Shown in pieces: positions 26,601 through 35,800 of a stretch of 64,000 bases of DNA; position 1 is the first letter of the stretch; every line of letters begins with the position of its first letter. This DNA is from Butyrivibrio sp. INlla21 (lineage in GTDB: Bacteria; Bacillota; Clostridia; Lachnospirales; Lachnospiraceae). The stretch lies in NCBI RefSeq assembly GCF_900116875.1, contig NZ_FPCC01000009.1, positions 1-64,000 of the forward strand, written 5' to 3'. The position numbers and the translations under genes are program-made. Under the pieces are notes generated by a model. The model saw only the letters and a program-made list of their open reading frames with translations, was not told the origin of the DNA and did not search any database.

Positions 26601-29600
26601 CTTTATAATATGCAACAGGTTCTACTTCTTGCGCGCCTGGCAATTCAAAATCAGATATATAATCTGAGGTATCTCCACTAGAGGCTTCACTTTGCACTTC
26701 CGGTCTGCTTTGTGGTATTACAACATCATTCTCTTCCCCTAAGACGGGGAGGCCCTCTGTACTATGAATATCATTGTACTTAGGCACATTGCTTTCCGGT
26801 GTCTCAACTTGTACACTTCCTTCTTCTATAGTAGTTTTATTTGGAGTAACTTCTTCAGATAATCTGGGTGATTCAGAAATCTCATCAGACAACACACGAT
26901 TGCTATTTGCCGGCCTCACATTTCCAACAGGTTCATTGGCAGGTATCTCCGGTCTCGCATTTCCAACAGATTCATTGGCAGGTATCTCCGGCCTTGTGAG
27001 AGTAGCGTTCTCTGCAGTGCAGCTACTATTTGGTTTGCTCGGAGCGCTTTTGGGACCTCCTCCAACAGGAACCGCTGCACAAGCCATTCCTGTTAATCCT
27101 CCCATAAGTCCGCTTTCCATAAACTTTCCAAAGTTGAATTTTTCTCCATTCATTGCTTGACGAGATCCTTCAGCAGCCATTCCTCCTGCTTCTCCTGATA
27201 TACCGGCTACAGTTAACTGCATTGCCCTTGAGCTCATTGCAGATCCGGCTGCTCCAGCAGCGCCTCCAAACATTGCTCCTCCTACAGCTCCTCCTATAGC
27301 TGACGACTTTACTTCTTTCCAATTAATTTTGCCGGTCTTCTCAAACTCTTTACTTGCAAGCTGTCCTGCAATATTAGCTACAGTACCTGTTGCCGCTCCT
27401 GCAGCCCCCATAGCTACTGCACCCGCCGCAACCAGCGCAGGGCCTGAAACAGGTAACGTTGCAACAACTGCAACAGCAGCTGCTGTTGTTGCTAATCCGA
27501 CCACAATACCAGTACCTACTTCCGCTAAAAACTTACACGGATCTTCTGCTATCGCTTTACCTACTTTCTTAACCGTGTTAACAACTGCAGTACCAACAGT
27601 TTTAACCGTATTAGCAACTGCATTACCGGCTGTTTTAACTGCTGATACTACCGATTTAGCAGCTTTTTTTAACCAACCAAAAAGTAATCCGTTATTATCT
27701 ACATACGTGATGGGGTCATTAATACAATACAGATAATGATTGACAGAATCAGGGATTGTCATGATACCCCTCACTCTATCCTCACCTGTAAATCTTCCGG
27801 ATGTCGGATCGTAATCTCTCGCCTGAGCATAGTACTTTCCATCTTCCTCTTCTCTATATCCAGTGAATGCAAAAGGCTGGATAATATTTCCATGTTTTAT
27901 GTACTTATGTCCATCCGGATTATTTCTGTAACGCTTTCCCGTCTGAGGATCAAGCCTGTTTCCAAAAACATCGTAAGCATAAGAACAGTATGCAGCACCG
28001 TCTGTACCGGTCAGATACATGGTACTTCCAAGTTCATCTGTTTGATAAAAGCTTCTGTTCTTTCCGTTTTCAATACTTACTACATCTTCATCATATGTGT
28101 ATGTTATTACTTCGCCATCTCTAATCTCCATAATGAGATTATTGTGATCCATGGTGACATCTGTAACGTAGCGAACCTTCTCTCTGTCCGATTCCTTGGA
28201 AACTCGCATACCGGCATAATTGTACTCGTAGTTGATCTTTCGACTAAGCTCACTCTCAGGATCAATCACAGCATGCTCAATGAAGCCCTGCATATTAAAG
28301 TCGTAGATTTTTGATAGTATTTCGTTTTCATACTCCTCTATCAAATTACCTCTCTTATCATATGAATATCTTGTTGTATTTGTTTTGGCATCTCGTGAGT
28401 ATTCAACTTTATTCACAAGACGGTCAAGAATGTCATAAGAATAGGTTGTTTTTATTCCGTTACTATTTTGCTCAACCCTATTTCCATAGGCATCATAAGA
28501 ATAGCTATCTACAAGCACGCCATCTTTCTTACTCTCTGTAAGTCTGCCAAGCTCGTCATAGCTGTATGAGAAGATACCGCTGACTCCCGCAAGTCCTCTT
28601 CTGTCTCTCTTCACTTGCGTAGCGTTTCCCTTTTCATTGTAAATATATTCGTACTTATCAAGAACTCCATCCCTATCATTACTTACAAGTGACTTTATGA
28701 AGCCTCCCTGATAATACTCATACTCTGTACTTGTGTTGTTAGGGAATAGTTTCTGTCTAAGATTTCCCATCTCATCGTATTTGTATTTTATGCTCTGCTC
28801 TTTTCCATCCTTGCTCTTTTCCTTAAGCTCTGTAAGGTTTCCAAAAGCATCGTATAAATAATCCACTCTCTTTCCGTCGGGATAAACTATTGCCGTCTTT
28901 TCATCCCTTGCGCCGTACTCATATTCAACAACCTCACCTCTGGGATTGGTAACTTTTACAGTTCTTCCCAGAACATCGCTATCAATCTTTGTAAGTCCGA
29001 TCTTTTCTTTTACTTCCATGAGTGTATTGAGAGCATCGTACTTATAAATGACCTCGCTACCGTCCATATAACGTATGCCTGTTATATTTCCGTTTCCATC
29101 TCTTGTATAGATTGTCTCATTACCGTCTCTGTCTATCTTTGTGCAGAGTTCTCCCATGTCATCATAGCTATAGAGAGTTTTCTGTGAAAGAGCATCTGTC
29201 TCACCTGTAAGATTACCTGCAAGATCGTGTTCAAATGTAGTCACACGTCCCTCTAAAGACTCACTATCCTTACCTGTTCTCTCAATCTTACACAGAAGGT
29301 CAAGCTCATTGTAGGAATATCTGATCTCATTTCCAAGGGCGTCTGTTATACTCTTTAACTTACCTGTTCCAGTATAGGTATAAAAAGTCTTTGTTCCACA
29401 GTCATCCTGCTCTATGATCCTACCCCTTGAGTCATAGTAATGCTTCATGACTCTACCATTAGAACCGGTTATCACGCTTATTCTTCCGGCCTTGTCGTAC
29501 TCATAAGAAGCAGTAAAACCGTCAGCCAACTTTTCCTTCTTTATACGTCCGCAGGAATCATACTCATATGTTTTTACAGTGAGTTCTTTTGCATGTTCTT

Positions 29601-32469
29601 CGTTTTCTTTTCGAGTGACCTTAATAAGCCTGTCTTTGCTATAGTAATTCTTGGTTACTACACCGGCAGGGTCTGTAACTGTATCCTCTTTTCCGCTCTT
29701 GTTATAGGTATAAAAAGTTTTTCTCCCTATAGCATCTGTCTGCTTTACTACTCTTTGAAGGCTGTCATACTCATAGGAAGTCTTTCCACCCAAAGCATCT
29801 GTCTTACAGATCAGGTTTCCATTCTTGTCATAAGAATAAAGCGTTTTATTTCCTTCGGCATCAACCTCAGATATTACTCTGCCTCGCTTATCATAGGTGT
29901 ATGTAGTCTTTGTCAGTATCTTTTTTTCACCGGATTCTATTCCTAAGCTAAGGATATTGCCTTCATTATCGTAGCTATATACAGTCTTTCTTCCCTCAGG
30001 ATCTGTTGTCTTTATAAGATTCCCCAAAAGGTCATAGGAATAAAGCACCTCTCCTCCATTGGGAAGAATCATCTTCTCTTTATTCCACATATTGTTGTAA
30101 GAAAACTCTGTGATCCTATCTTCTTCATCCTTAAAGAAAGCTACTTTTCCTATTTCGTTATATCCCCACACTTTGGATGTTCCATCAGGGTTTATAACCT
30201 CAGTAAGAAGATCTGATTTAGTATATTTATATGAGGTTCTGTTACCAATAGGATCGATAACCTCTGTGATATTTCCGTTCTCATCAAAACAATATCCGGT
30301 CTCATTGCCTTCAGCATCTATAGTCTTATTTACTCTTCCCTGTTTATCGCAAAGGTAAAGGGTTTTAACTCCGTTTTTATCTGTTAAGGAGCTTATGTTT
30401 CCTTTCTCATCGTAAGTTATGCTGATCTCATTACCGTCAGCATCTTTAATCCTTACAACTTTTCCGTCTTCATAATTATATTTGGTCCTGTTACCAAGAG
30501 GATCGGTAATGCTATAAAGATTACCGTCAAAGTCGTAAGTGTATTTATATTTATTTCCTTCAGAGTCCTTCTTTGAAAGAAGTCTTCCCTGCGCATCATA
30601 CGTATAACTCTCATTGAGCCCCTCGGGACCTACTATTTTTGTAAGATGACCTTTCTTATCATAGCTATATCGTGTGGTATGACCGTTCTTATCAGTGATA
30701 GAAGTCTTCTGACCACGCTCATTGTAAGTGAATCTTTCTTCGAAGAAATCTTTTTTATCGAAATCACCCTGCTTTGTGAAATTATCATTAAGGCCAGCAT
30801 ATCTTGTACCTATATGTCTTCCGAGTTCATCAGAAAGATACTCGACTTTTAGTCCGTTCTGCTCTGTTGCGGTAGTTATGCGCTTCTCATCGTCATAAGA
30901 ATAAGACATCTCACCGCCATCAGGGAATGTCTGATGGATGACACGTCCGTTTTCATCGTATTCATTTTTGAGCGCAACAATACCGTCAGGACTTATTACA
31001 CTCTGTATAAGACCTGCTTCATCATAGGTATATTTTCTTATGCCGTCGTTTGGATATGTTACATTCGTAAGGAAATAATCCTTCTGGTCATTTCCTTCTC
31101 TTGTCTCATATCCAAAGGTTACTTTCCTTCCTTCACTGTCGGTCACTCCGACAATTATACCGTCTTCATTGTAGGAAAGAGCCAGATATGATCCGTTACT
31201 TTCTTCGATTTTGACAGGATATGAATTATCATAAGTTATATGAGTTTTTTCACCGGTATGGTCACCTTCTGCCACAAGATAACCGTCAGCATCATACTCC
31301 TCATATTCTCCATAATCCTTTTCTATTCTGTAATAGCTGTTTTCTTTCTTGAGGATTCCTATTTCGCCATGAATTTCATAATAGGAGTTCTCAGTTTGCT
31401 CAATCTTTTTATAAAGACCTTCTTTTCCGTCAGGATATGTGATCTTTATATCTCCGTTCTCTTCTCGAAGTCTTGCATCTGCCTTACAGCTCCAACCGCG
31501 TCCCAAGAATCCTCTGAATTCACTTTTTGCATTATAGAATCTTCTGAAATCAAGTCCTCCAATCTCTATATCAACCCTGTCATTTATATAGTTTCCGCTG
31601 CTTAGGTTGACGGGATCGTATTTATAAACCTGACATCTGTCAATGTATCCCTGAAGGTATAATCTATAGCTTTGAAGATACTTAAGATACTCATCGAGCT
31701 GATCAGAATCCAGTTTCGTGGGATCTATCCACTTAAGTGAATCATTTCTTCCCACATATTTTGTTATATCGAAAGTGCCTTTCTGAAGCCCGTCCAAGAT
31801 AGCCTTCATATTCGCAACTATCACATCAAGAAGCTCTTTGAACGCACTTCCTTCTATGTCATTACTATGTTCATTATGGAAATTAGTAAATTTATTCTTA
31901 AATCCCGGAACGAAACCGGCTGACTTATCTGTATTAACAAAAGCGTCTAATGCTGTATTAGTAGCACCAGGATTGGGGTTTGTGAAGCTTTTTCTTTTAA
32001 TCTCATCACAATCTTTTACAAGCTTTTCAACCTCATCATGAATATCCGTCACTTTCGGATGCACAGCTTTAAATGTTGTATTATATCCGGCAAAGTCTGT
32101 AATAACTTTTCCTACATGATCAAGCTTTATTACAGCTTCTTCATTTTCTGACATATCGGCAATGAAATCCTCTAAAAGAGGCACATTACTTTCAAAGCCT
32201 TTGCCCGTCATCATACTTTGTAATTTTTGAATACAGTAAATAGAATTTTCTATAAGCGGAATCTGCTTTTCATTTATAAATGCCTTGGAAGCATCTGCTT
32301 CAGGTCCTGTATGTGTTCCGTCGTTGACATATTTAAGCAATGCAAAAATAAGTTCATCCGACATTTTAAGAAAATGATCATAGACCTTAAAGCAATCAGC
32401 AAAATATTCCCTTGTTTTTTTCTGATGCCATTCAATACTATCTCCGGAATTCCCCTTTATATTTCCCAT
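23623..32469 (-). CDS. Giant LXG/RHS polymorphic toxin with two ADP-ribosyltransferase domains
   Basis: 2948 residues. A helical LXG-like secretion domain (1-270) comes first, then a DUF6531 entry (DPVNLSSGNYINDRVDIEIG), about 1150 residues of RHS/YD repeats forming a cocoon, and the RHS core (ARDYDPTSGRFTGEDRVRG, about 1535). Next are a Gly/Ala-rich hydrophobic stretch (about 1590-1760) and a long polar linker with internal repeats. ART domain 1 (about 2290-2450) has LYRGS, GYTSTSTS and ESEVLF; ART domain 2 (about 2760-2948) has LYRGG, LFSTTPNS and ELEVLF. Both keep the R-S-ExE pattern of Arg-specific VIP2/C3-like enzymes. It is first in the T7SS operon, with a GGAGAA ribosome site. No immunity gene follows. 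Confidence 0.93.
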   Translation of the reverse strand: MGNIKGNSGDSIEWHQKKTREYFADCFKVYDHFLKMSDELIFALLKYVNDGTHTGPEADASKAFINEKQIPLIENSIYCIQKLQSMMTGKGFESNVPLLEDFIADMSENEEAVIKLDHVGKVITDFAGYNTTFKAVHPKVTDIHDEVEKLVKDCDEIKRKSFTNPNPGATNTALDAFVNTDKSAGFVPGFKNKFTNFHNEHSNDIEGSAFKELLDVIVANMKAILDGLQKGTFDITKYVGRNDSLKWIDPTKLDSDQLDEYLKYLQSYRLYLQGYIDRCQVYKYDPVNLSSGNYINDRVDIEIGGLDFRRFYNAKSEFRGFLGRGWSCKADARLREENGDIKITYPDGKEGLYKKIEQTENSYYEIHGEIGILKKENSYYRIEKDYGEYEEYDADGYLVAEGDHTGEKTHITYDNSYPVKIEESNGSYLALSYNEDGIIVGVTDSEGRKVTFGYETREGNDQKDYFLTNVTYPNDGIRKYTYDEAGLIQSVISPDGIVALKNEYDENGRVIHQTFPDGGEMSYSYDDEKRITTATEQNGLKVEYLSDELGRHIGTRYAGLNDNFTKQGDFDKKDFFEERFTYNERGQKTSITDKNGHTTRYSYDKKGHLTKIVGPEGLNESYTYDAQGRLLSKKDSEGNKYKYTYDFDGNLYSITDPLGNRTKYNYEDGKVVRIKDADGNEISITYDEKGNISSLTDKNGVKTLYLCDKQGRVNKTIDAEGNETGYCFDENGNITEVIDPIGNRTSYKYTKSDLLTEVINPDGTSKVWGYNEIGKVAFFKDEEDRITEFSYNNMWNKEKMILPNGGEVLYSYDLLGNLIKTTDPEGRKTVYSYDNEGNILSLGIESGEKKILTKTTYTYDKRGRVISEVDAEGNKTLYSYDKNGNLICKTDALGGKTSYEYDSLQRVVKQTDAIGRKTFYTYNKSGKEDTVTDPAGVVTKNYYSKDRLIKVTRKENEEHAKELTVKTYEYDSCGRIKKEKLADGFTASYEYDKAGRISVITGSNGRVMKHYYDSRGRIIEQDDCGTKTFYTYTGTGKLKSITDALGNEIRYSYNELDLLCKIERTGKDSESLEGRVTTFEHDLAGNLTGETDALSQKTLYSYDDMGELCTKIDRDGNETIYTRDGNGNITGIRYMDGSEVIYKYDALNTLMEVKEKIGLTKIDSDVLGRTVKVTNPRGEVVEYEYGARDEKTAIVYPDGKRVDYLYDAFGNLTELKEKSKDGKEQSIKYKYDEMGNLRQKLFPNNTSTEYEYYQGGFIKSLVSNDRDGVLDKYEYIYNEKGNATQVKRDRRGLAGVSGIFSYSYDELGRLTESKKDGVLVDSYSYDAYGNRVEQNSNGIKTTYSYDILDRLVNKVEYSRDAKTNTTRYSYDKRGNLIEEYENEILSKIYDFNMQGFIEHAVIDPESELSRKINYEYNYAGMRVSKESDREKVRYVTDVTMDHNNLIMEIRDGEVITYTYDEDVVSIENGKNRSFYQTDELGSTMYLTGTDGAAYCSYAYDVFGNRLDPQTGKRYRNNPDGHKYIKHGNIIQPFAFTGYREEEDGKYYAQARDYDPTSGRFTGEDRVRGIMTIPDSVNHYLYCINDPITYVDNNGLLFGWLKKAAKSVVSAVKTAGNAVANTVKTVGTAVVNTVKKVGKAIAEDPCKFLAEVGTGIVVGLATTAAAVAVVATLPVSGPALVAAGAVAMGAAGAATGTVANIAGQLASKEFEKTGKINWKEVKSSAIGGAVGGAMFGGAAGAAGSAMSSRAMQLTVAGISGEAGGMAAEGSRQAMNGEKFNFGKFMESGLMGGLTGMACAAVPVGGGPKSAPSKPNSSCTAENATLTRPEIPANESVGNARPEIPANEPVGNVRPANSNRVLSDEISESPRLSEEVTPNKTTIEEGSVQVETPESNVPKYNDIHSTEGLPVLGEENDVVIPQSRPEVQSEASSGDTSDYISDFELPGAQEVEPVAYYKGRVATPKQIADNVELINNLWEQGYNAEPNKTQSDISMNDGLGEGPDPNTYHEIIREANRQPAFGDNRYRFIDTESKVGENVPVNTEFWDEGYNAKPNSTPSDISNDLIDENIHGLGVEGDNGNNAIPRFEDYNPPREYDDIHGMQNLPAYGEGNNDLIPQNRPQVVSQQEVNGSIHENATSNQEPFNNTKLSNNDPIREGGIDVYDNQGSDKYFDENNYDIQSEASTSNYSDITYDNSQSVSSNNAKFVEDEAQNLSDSWVVDDDQQVINLDSDEMWQDHNLGQKSQDAINVISEESSYEFPEGDISKVNEPVTSLDNVSENHQAAVRSYTGGRDQKYNGYKRGKVKESDLSDYEKKVIKYLDDTLDNAYLKINDPQKNSMELYRGSHLDELGELIPYDPLKKQYTLENFDVQQLVGKTYKQEGYTSTSTSKEGALDGDLFITIEAPEGSKALNISSKSKLGGESEVLFHAGQDYEIISANVENGILHIKVKPVESPGAQSGPQVVSQQEVNGSIHENASVNHESSNNGAPSNREVIRDEVIQVNYFKTRFIFNPFKSRPAAEIGRSNAVRVASTGQEQASTSSFPTRRGAITSHPNNNGGVPASAPASELAHEPVHNNAPENANINGTNVEQGEYSGGGHSETNNGMRVQESVDDTPVYNNVPEDINNVSKGNAAEDSLDFSDDESIYSESGDKEILARIEKEIEGISIDDLLNQPNRPGEIRHEPIFTDNTPDDFELSFTEYPDEAPVVVDHNVEVGVPHNQSGPSTDVNIPEQQYINNGVGINGDQLVNVNIARNNNVIRSWNEAKTDLELVDAVCAYKGDLNGNYKGTNLGAEMNKYLSGKSTAQEVGPKVVKFAEKLSGKLNECEYPGNETLYRGGRVQTELVGINPDIPIVGQRFTPPKLFSTTPNSNLAAINVRNVFYKIVNPQGSKALDIYGGMERLRNSNANNNISSNPGDELEVLFANTQEFEVIDASVSDSHVLILTIKPV

Positions 32470-32523
32470 CGATCGTATTCTCCTTCCTTTATGTAGTTAA
32501 TTTTTATAAGCGTTAAGATATCA

Positions 32524-32543
32524 ATGTTTCGCCACAGAAACAT
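32524..32543 (-). promoter_or_regulatory. Leader hairpin or operator of the T7SS operon
   Basis: ATGTTTC/GAAACAT inverted repeat with a 6-nt loop, about 15 nt downstream of the expected transcription start. It could be an operator for a repressor or a 5'-end mRNA hairpin. Confidence 0.45.
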
Positions 32544-32565
32544 GAAATATAGACTAATGTTAAGA

Positions 32566-32594
32566 ATTATATACACACTTTCGTTTTGAATCAA
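32566..32594 (-). promoter_or_regulatory. T7SS operon promoter
   Basis: -35 TTGATT (32589-32594), 17-nt spacer, perfect -10 TATAAT (32566-32571). It drives the toxin gene first, with a leader of about 90 nt, and no other obvious promoter or terminator was seen down to 13772. Confidence 0.8.
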
Positions 32595-32803
32595 TAACAT
32601 ATCTGATAATTCATTCTTTTTTCACATTATTTTAACAGCATAAACACTAAAAAAGGCAAGTAAAATCCCTACACTCAAATTCTAATCCTCAGACAAAATC
32701 TGACTATTCTAATATTTTTGGCAAACACGAGCAAAGCAATACATGTGCTATTAAAAAAATGAACGTTATACTTACGTAAAAATGTTACATAGCAGATTAA
32801 ATA

Positions 32804-32832
32804 TTGTATTATTTGTGTAAATACATTATTCT
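32804..32832 (+). promoter_or_regulatory. Candidate promoter of TIR gene 2
   Basis: TTGTAT (32804-32809), 17 nt, TATTCT (32827-32832), 41 nt before the start codon. Confidence 0.45.
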
Positions 32833-32873
32833 AATATCAGTTATAAAAGTATGTAAACGTTGGGGGATACAGA

Positions 32874-35800
32874 ATGAGCACACACTATAATGCATTTATT
32901 TCATACAAGCACGCCGACCTGGACAATAAGGTCGCTGCTTATGTTGAAAAAAACCTTGAACATTTTCATATTCCAAGAAAAATCCGGAAGAAAACCGGAG
33001 TGAATAAAATCGAAAGAATCTTCCGAGATACTGACGAACTTCCGATCACAAGTGATCTGAGTTCTACCATTGAAGAAGCTCTTAACAACGCTGATTACCT
33101 GATTGTAATATGCTCTCACAACACCAGCAAATCCATGTGGGTCGAGCGTGAGATTAATTTCTTTTTACAAACTCATCCAAAAGAAAATATTCTGACAGTG
33201 CTTGCCGAAGGGGAACCTGCTGATGTAGTTCCGGATATCCTCAAGAATAAAGAAGTGACAAGGGTAAACGAAAACGGTGAGACTGAAGTCTTCACTGAGC
33301 CTGTTGAGCCCTTATCATGTGACTTTAGACTCCCCCGCCGTATCGCCAAAAACACAGAGATTCCAAGGCTTGCCGCTGCGCTCATAGGATGTGCCTACAA
33401 CGAGCTTATGGATAGGCAACGTCAGTACAAGATGAAGAGACTTACAGCTATATTTGTAGGTATTCTTGCTTTGGCTATCAGTTTTGGCGCATATATGTTT
33501 AACAGTAAACAGCAAATCAGCAAAAGCTATCGTGAAGCCCTTATCAGCCAGTCCAAATATCTGGCAAACGAATCCGGTAAACTTCTTGATAATGAACAGC
33601 GAATTGACGCTCTTCATCTGGCTCTTGCTGCCCTTCCAAACGAGAAGACCCCTGACAGGCCTGTGACAGTGGAGGCTGTTCGCGCAATCACACAGGCAAC
33701 TATGGCCTATACTCCAATCTATTCAGGCAACATGGCATCAGAGTGGGTTTATGAACTTCCAGACAGAGTAACTCAGATGCGTATGGATCCAAGTGATATG
33801 ATCTTGGGCGCGATGGATGATTCCGGAAACGTCAAAGTATGGGATTGGCTAACCCACAAAGAACTTTATTCATATTCAGAAAATGAATGGTATAAAAAGG
33901 CAGAAAATATCGGTTTATATAAAGGTAATATAATAATCCTCGGGACCAGCACCGTTATATCAGCAAATCCCCGAAGCGGTGAAGTTAATTGGGATACCGG
34001 TCTTTTGGAAAACAGTATAGTTGGCGATCCCGGTATTTATATAACAGCAAACCAAAACTTTTTGATTGCTCTCAATTCCGGAAAATTCCTTGAAATATCC
34101 TCAAAAGACGGCTCTATCGTTAACACATACAGTATTCCAAAAGATATTGTTTCAGACATGTACTACCACTCATCAATAGATGACTTTGTTCTTTCACCTG
34201 GCGGAACAAAAATTGCCTTTCGTTATACATTAAAAAACGACCACCATCGTTTTGGTATATATGATATCCCTTCGGGCGAGGTTGTAATAGGTGAATCTGA
34301 GTATAACTCCATAAATGCTATGTCCTTTTCCAACAACGGAAATTTATGCTTAGCTTATTTAGAAGACTCAAGCCCTTTTAGTAAAGATTATCTGAATATG
34401 ACCACAATAGTAGATACTCATCAGATAATCTGTTGCGTATCCCCCGAAGATATGTCAGTAAAATGGGAAAAAGAGTTTGTTTGTAACGAAATGCTCACAA
34501 ATTCTGAATTTGTCAATCTTGAGGACGGCAATACAATTTCATACTATTCAGGAAACGCCGCAGCTGTATATAATGCTTCTTCAGGAGAAGTATTACACCA
34601 TTATAATCTTAATTCCCCAATAGTGTATGGATTTGCACCTCATGATGCTGACATTCCCTGTTTTATTACAGAATCAGGATTATTTTCAAGCGTGGATCAT
34701 GCAGACGAGGAACTTAAACTATTTAAATATTTCACTGATGATCTTTATAAGGTAATGGTCAATTGTGGCGTTTATGCCATCAAAAATGGTAGTAACAAAA
34801 TAATATTTTACTATCCCGAAGTTCATGACGAAGAATGGGAAAGCTTTAAAGACGCTCCGCCATGCTATGAAAGCACAGATAGTAGTCAATTTTCTTCATA
34901 TCTTGATGATGATGTTGCTGTGATATTGGATATACAGAAAAACAGAGCAGATATACAGTTCTATAATTCTTCTGATAAATCATATATCACAAGCTCAGAA
35001 ATAGTTGATAAGAACATAAATTCTGATTCATTCAGCATTCTTGGAAAATATAAAGATGAACTAATAGTAAGGTGCAACAAAACTGATGAAAACTATGATT
35101 ATCATGGTGTAACTCTTTACTACGTAAATTACAAAACAGGGAGCATAGCTTCTAAAGAGCTTGATGAAAACACAGTATCCATTCCAAATGCAATGTGTTA
35201 TAGTAACGGCAAATTATTATATGCAGCTACGGATTCTTTCCTAAATAACTACATTGTTGTGTACGATATTGAAAAAGACACAGAGCAGAAATATATTCCG
35301 CCATATTCCCCCTCTGATGATCAAATCCTTTTTATTAAGAAGATCTTTTACTTTGAAGAACAGGGATATATGTATTACGCAGGTTATGATTCATACTTTA
35401 AAGGACTTAATGATAGCGAGTCGGATGATTTAGATCATATTTTAAATAACACATTCGAATACACTCCTGTGGACTATATTATTACCATTAACAGTGATGA
35501 ACCTCAGTATATTCCGGTAACACATGATGAGTCATGGAATAAAACAGAATATGTTGTCACAAATGATTCCGGAACTCTTTTTGCAATGGCAGATGGCAAT
35601 AATATTGCCATCCATAATAATAAAGGCGAAAAGCTAGCCGCTTTTTCAAACCGTAATTCACAGATAGAGGGCTTTGTTTTCTATAACGACCCCAACATAG
35701 GTAGAGAACTTCTGATCGTTTCATATTCAAGCGGAAAATTATATAGATATGACGCTAAAACAGGTGAGCTTTTATACAAGAACTCTTATTCTGATAAAGA

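Larger units (their letters stand above)
32470..32873. promoter_or_regulatory. 404-nt divergent regulatory region between T7SS operon and TIR gene 2
   Basis: No gene. It is very AT-rich and contains a strong minus-strand promoter (32566-32594), a hairpin in the T7SS leader (32524-32543) and a plausible plus-strand promoter (32804-32832). The central part (about 32600-32790) shows nothing I can interpret. Sharing one region would allow joint control of the toxin operon and TIR gene 2. Confidence 0.7.

Noticed and set aside
26774..28314. Several open frames on the plus strand opposite the RHS gene
   Set aside because: Composition reflects codon reversal of the toxin gene and its repeats; no family motifs or ribosome sites.
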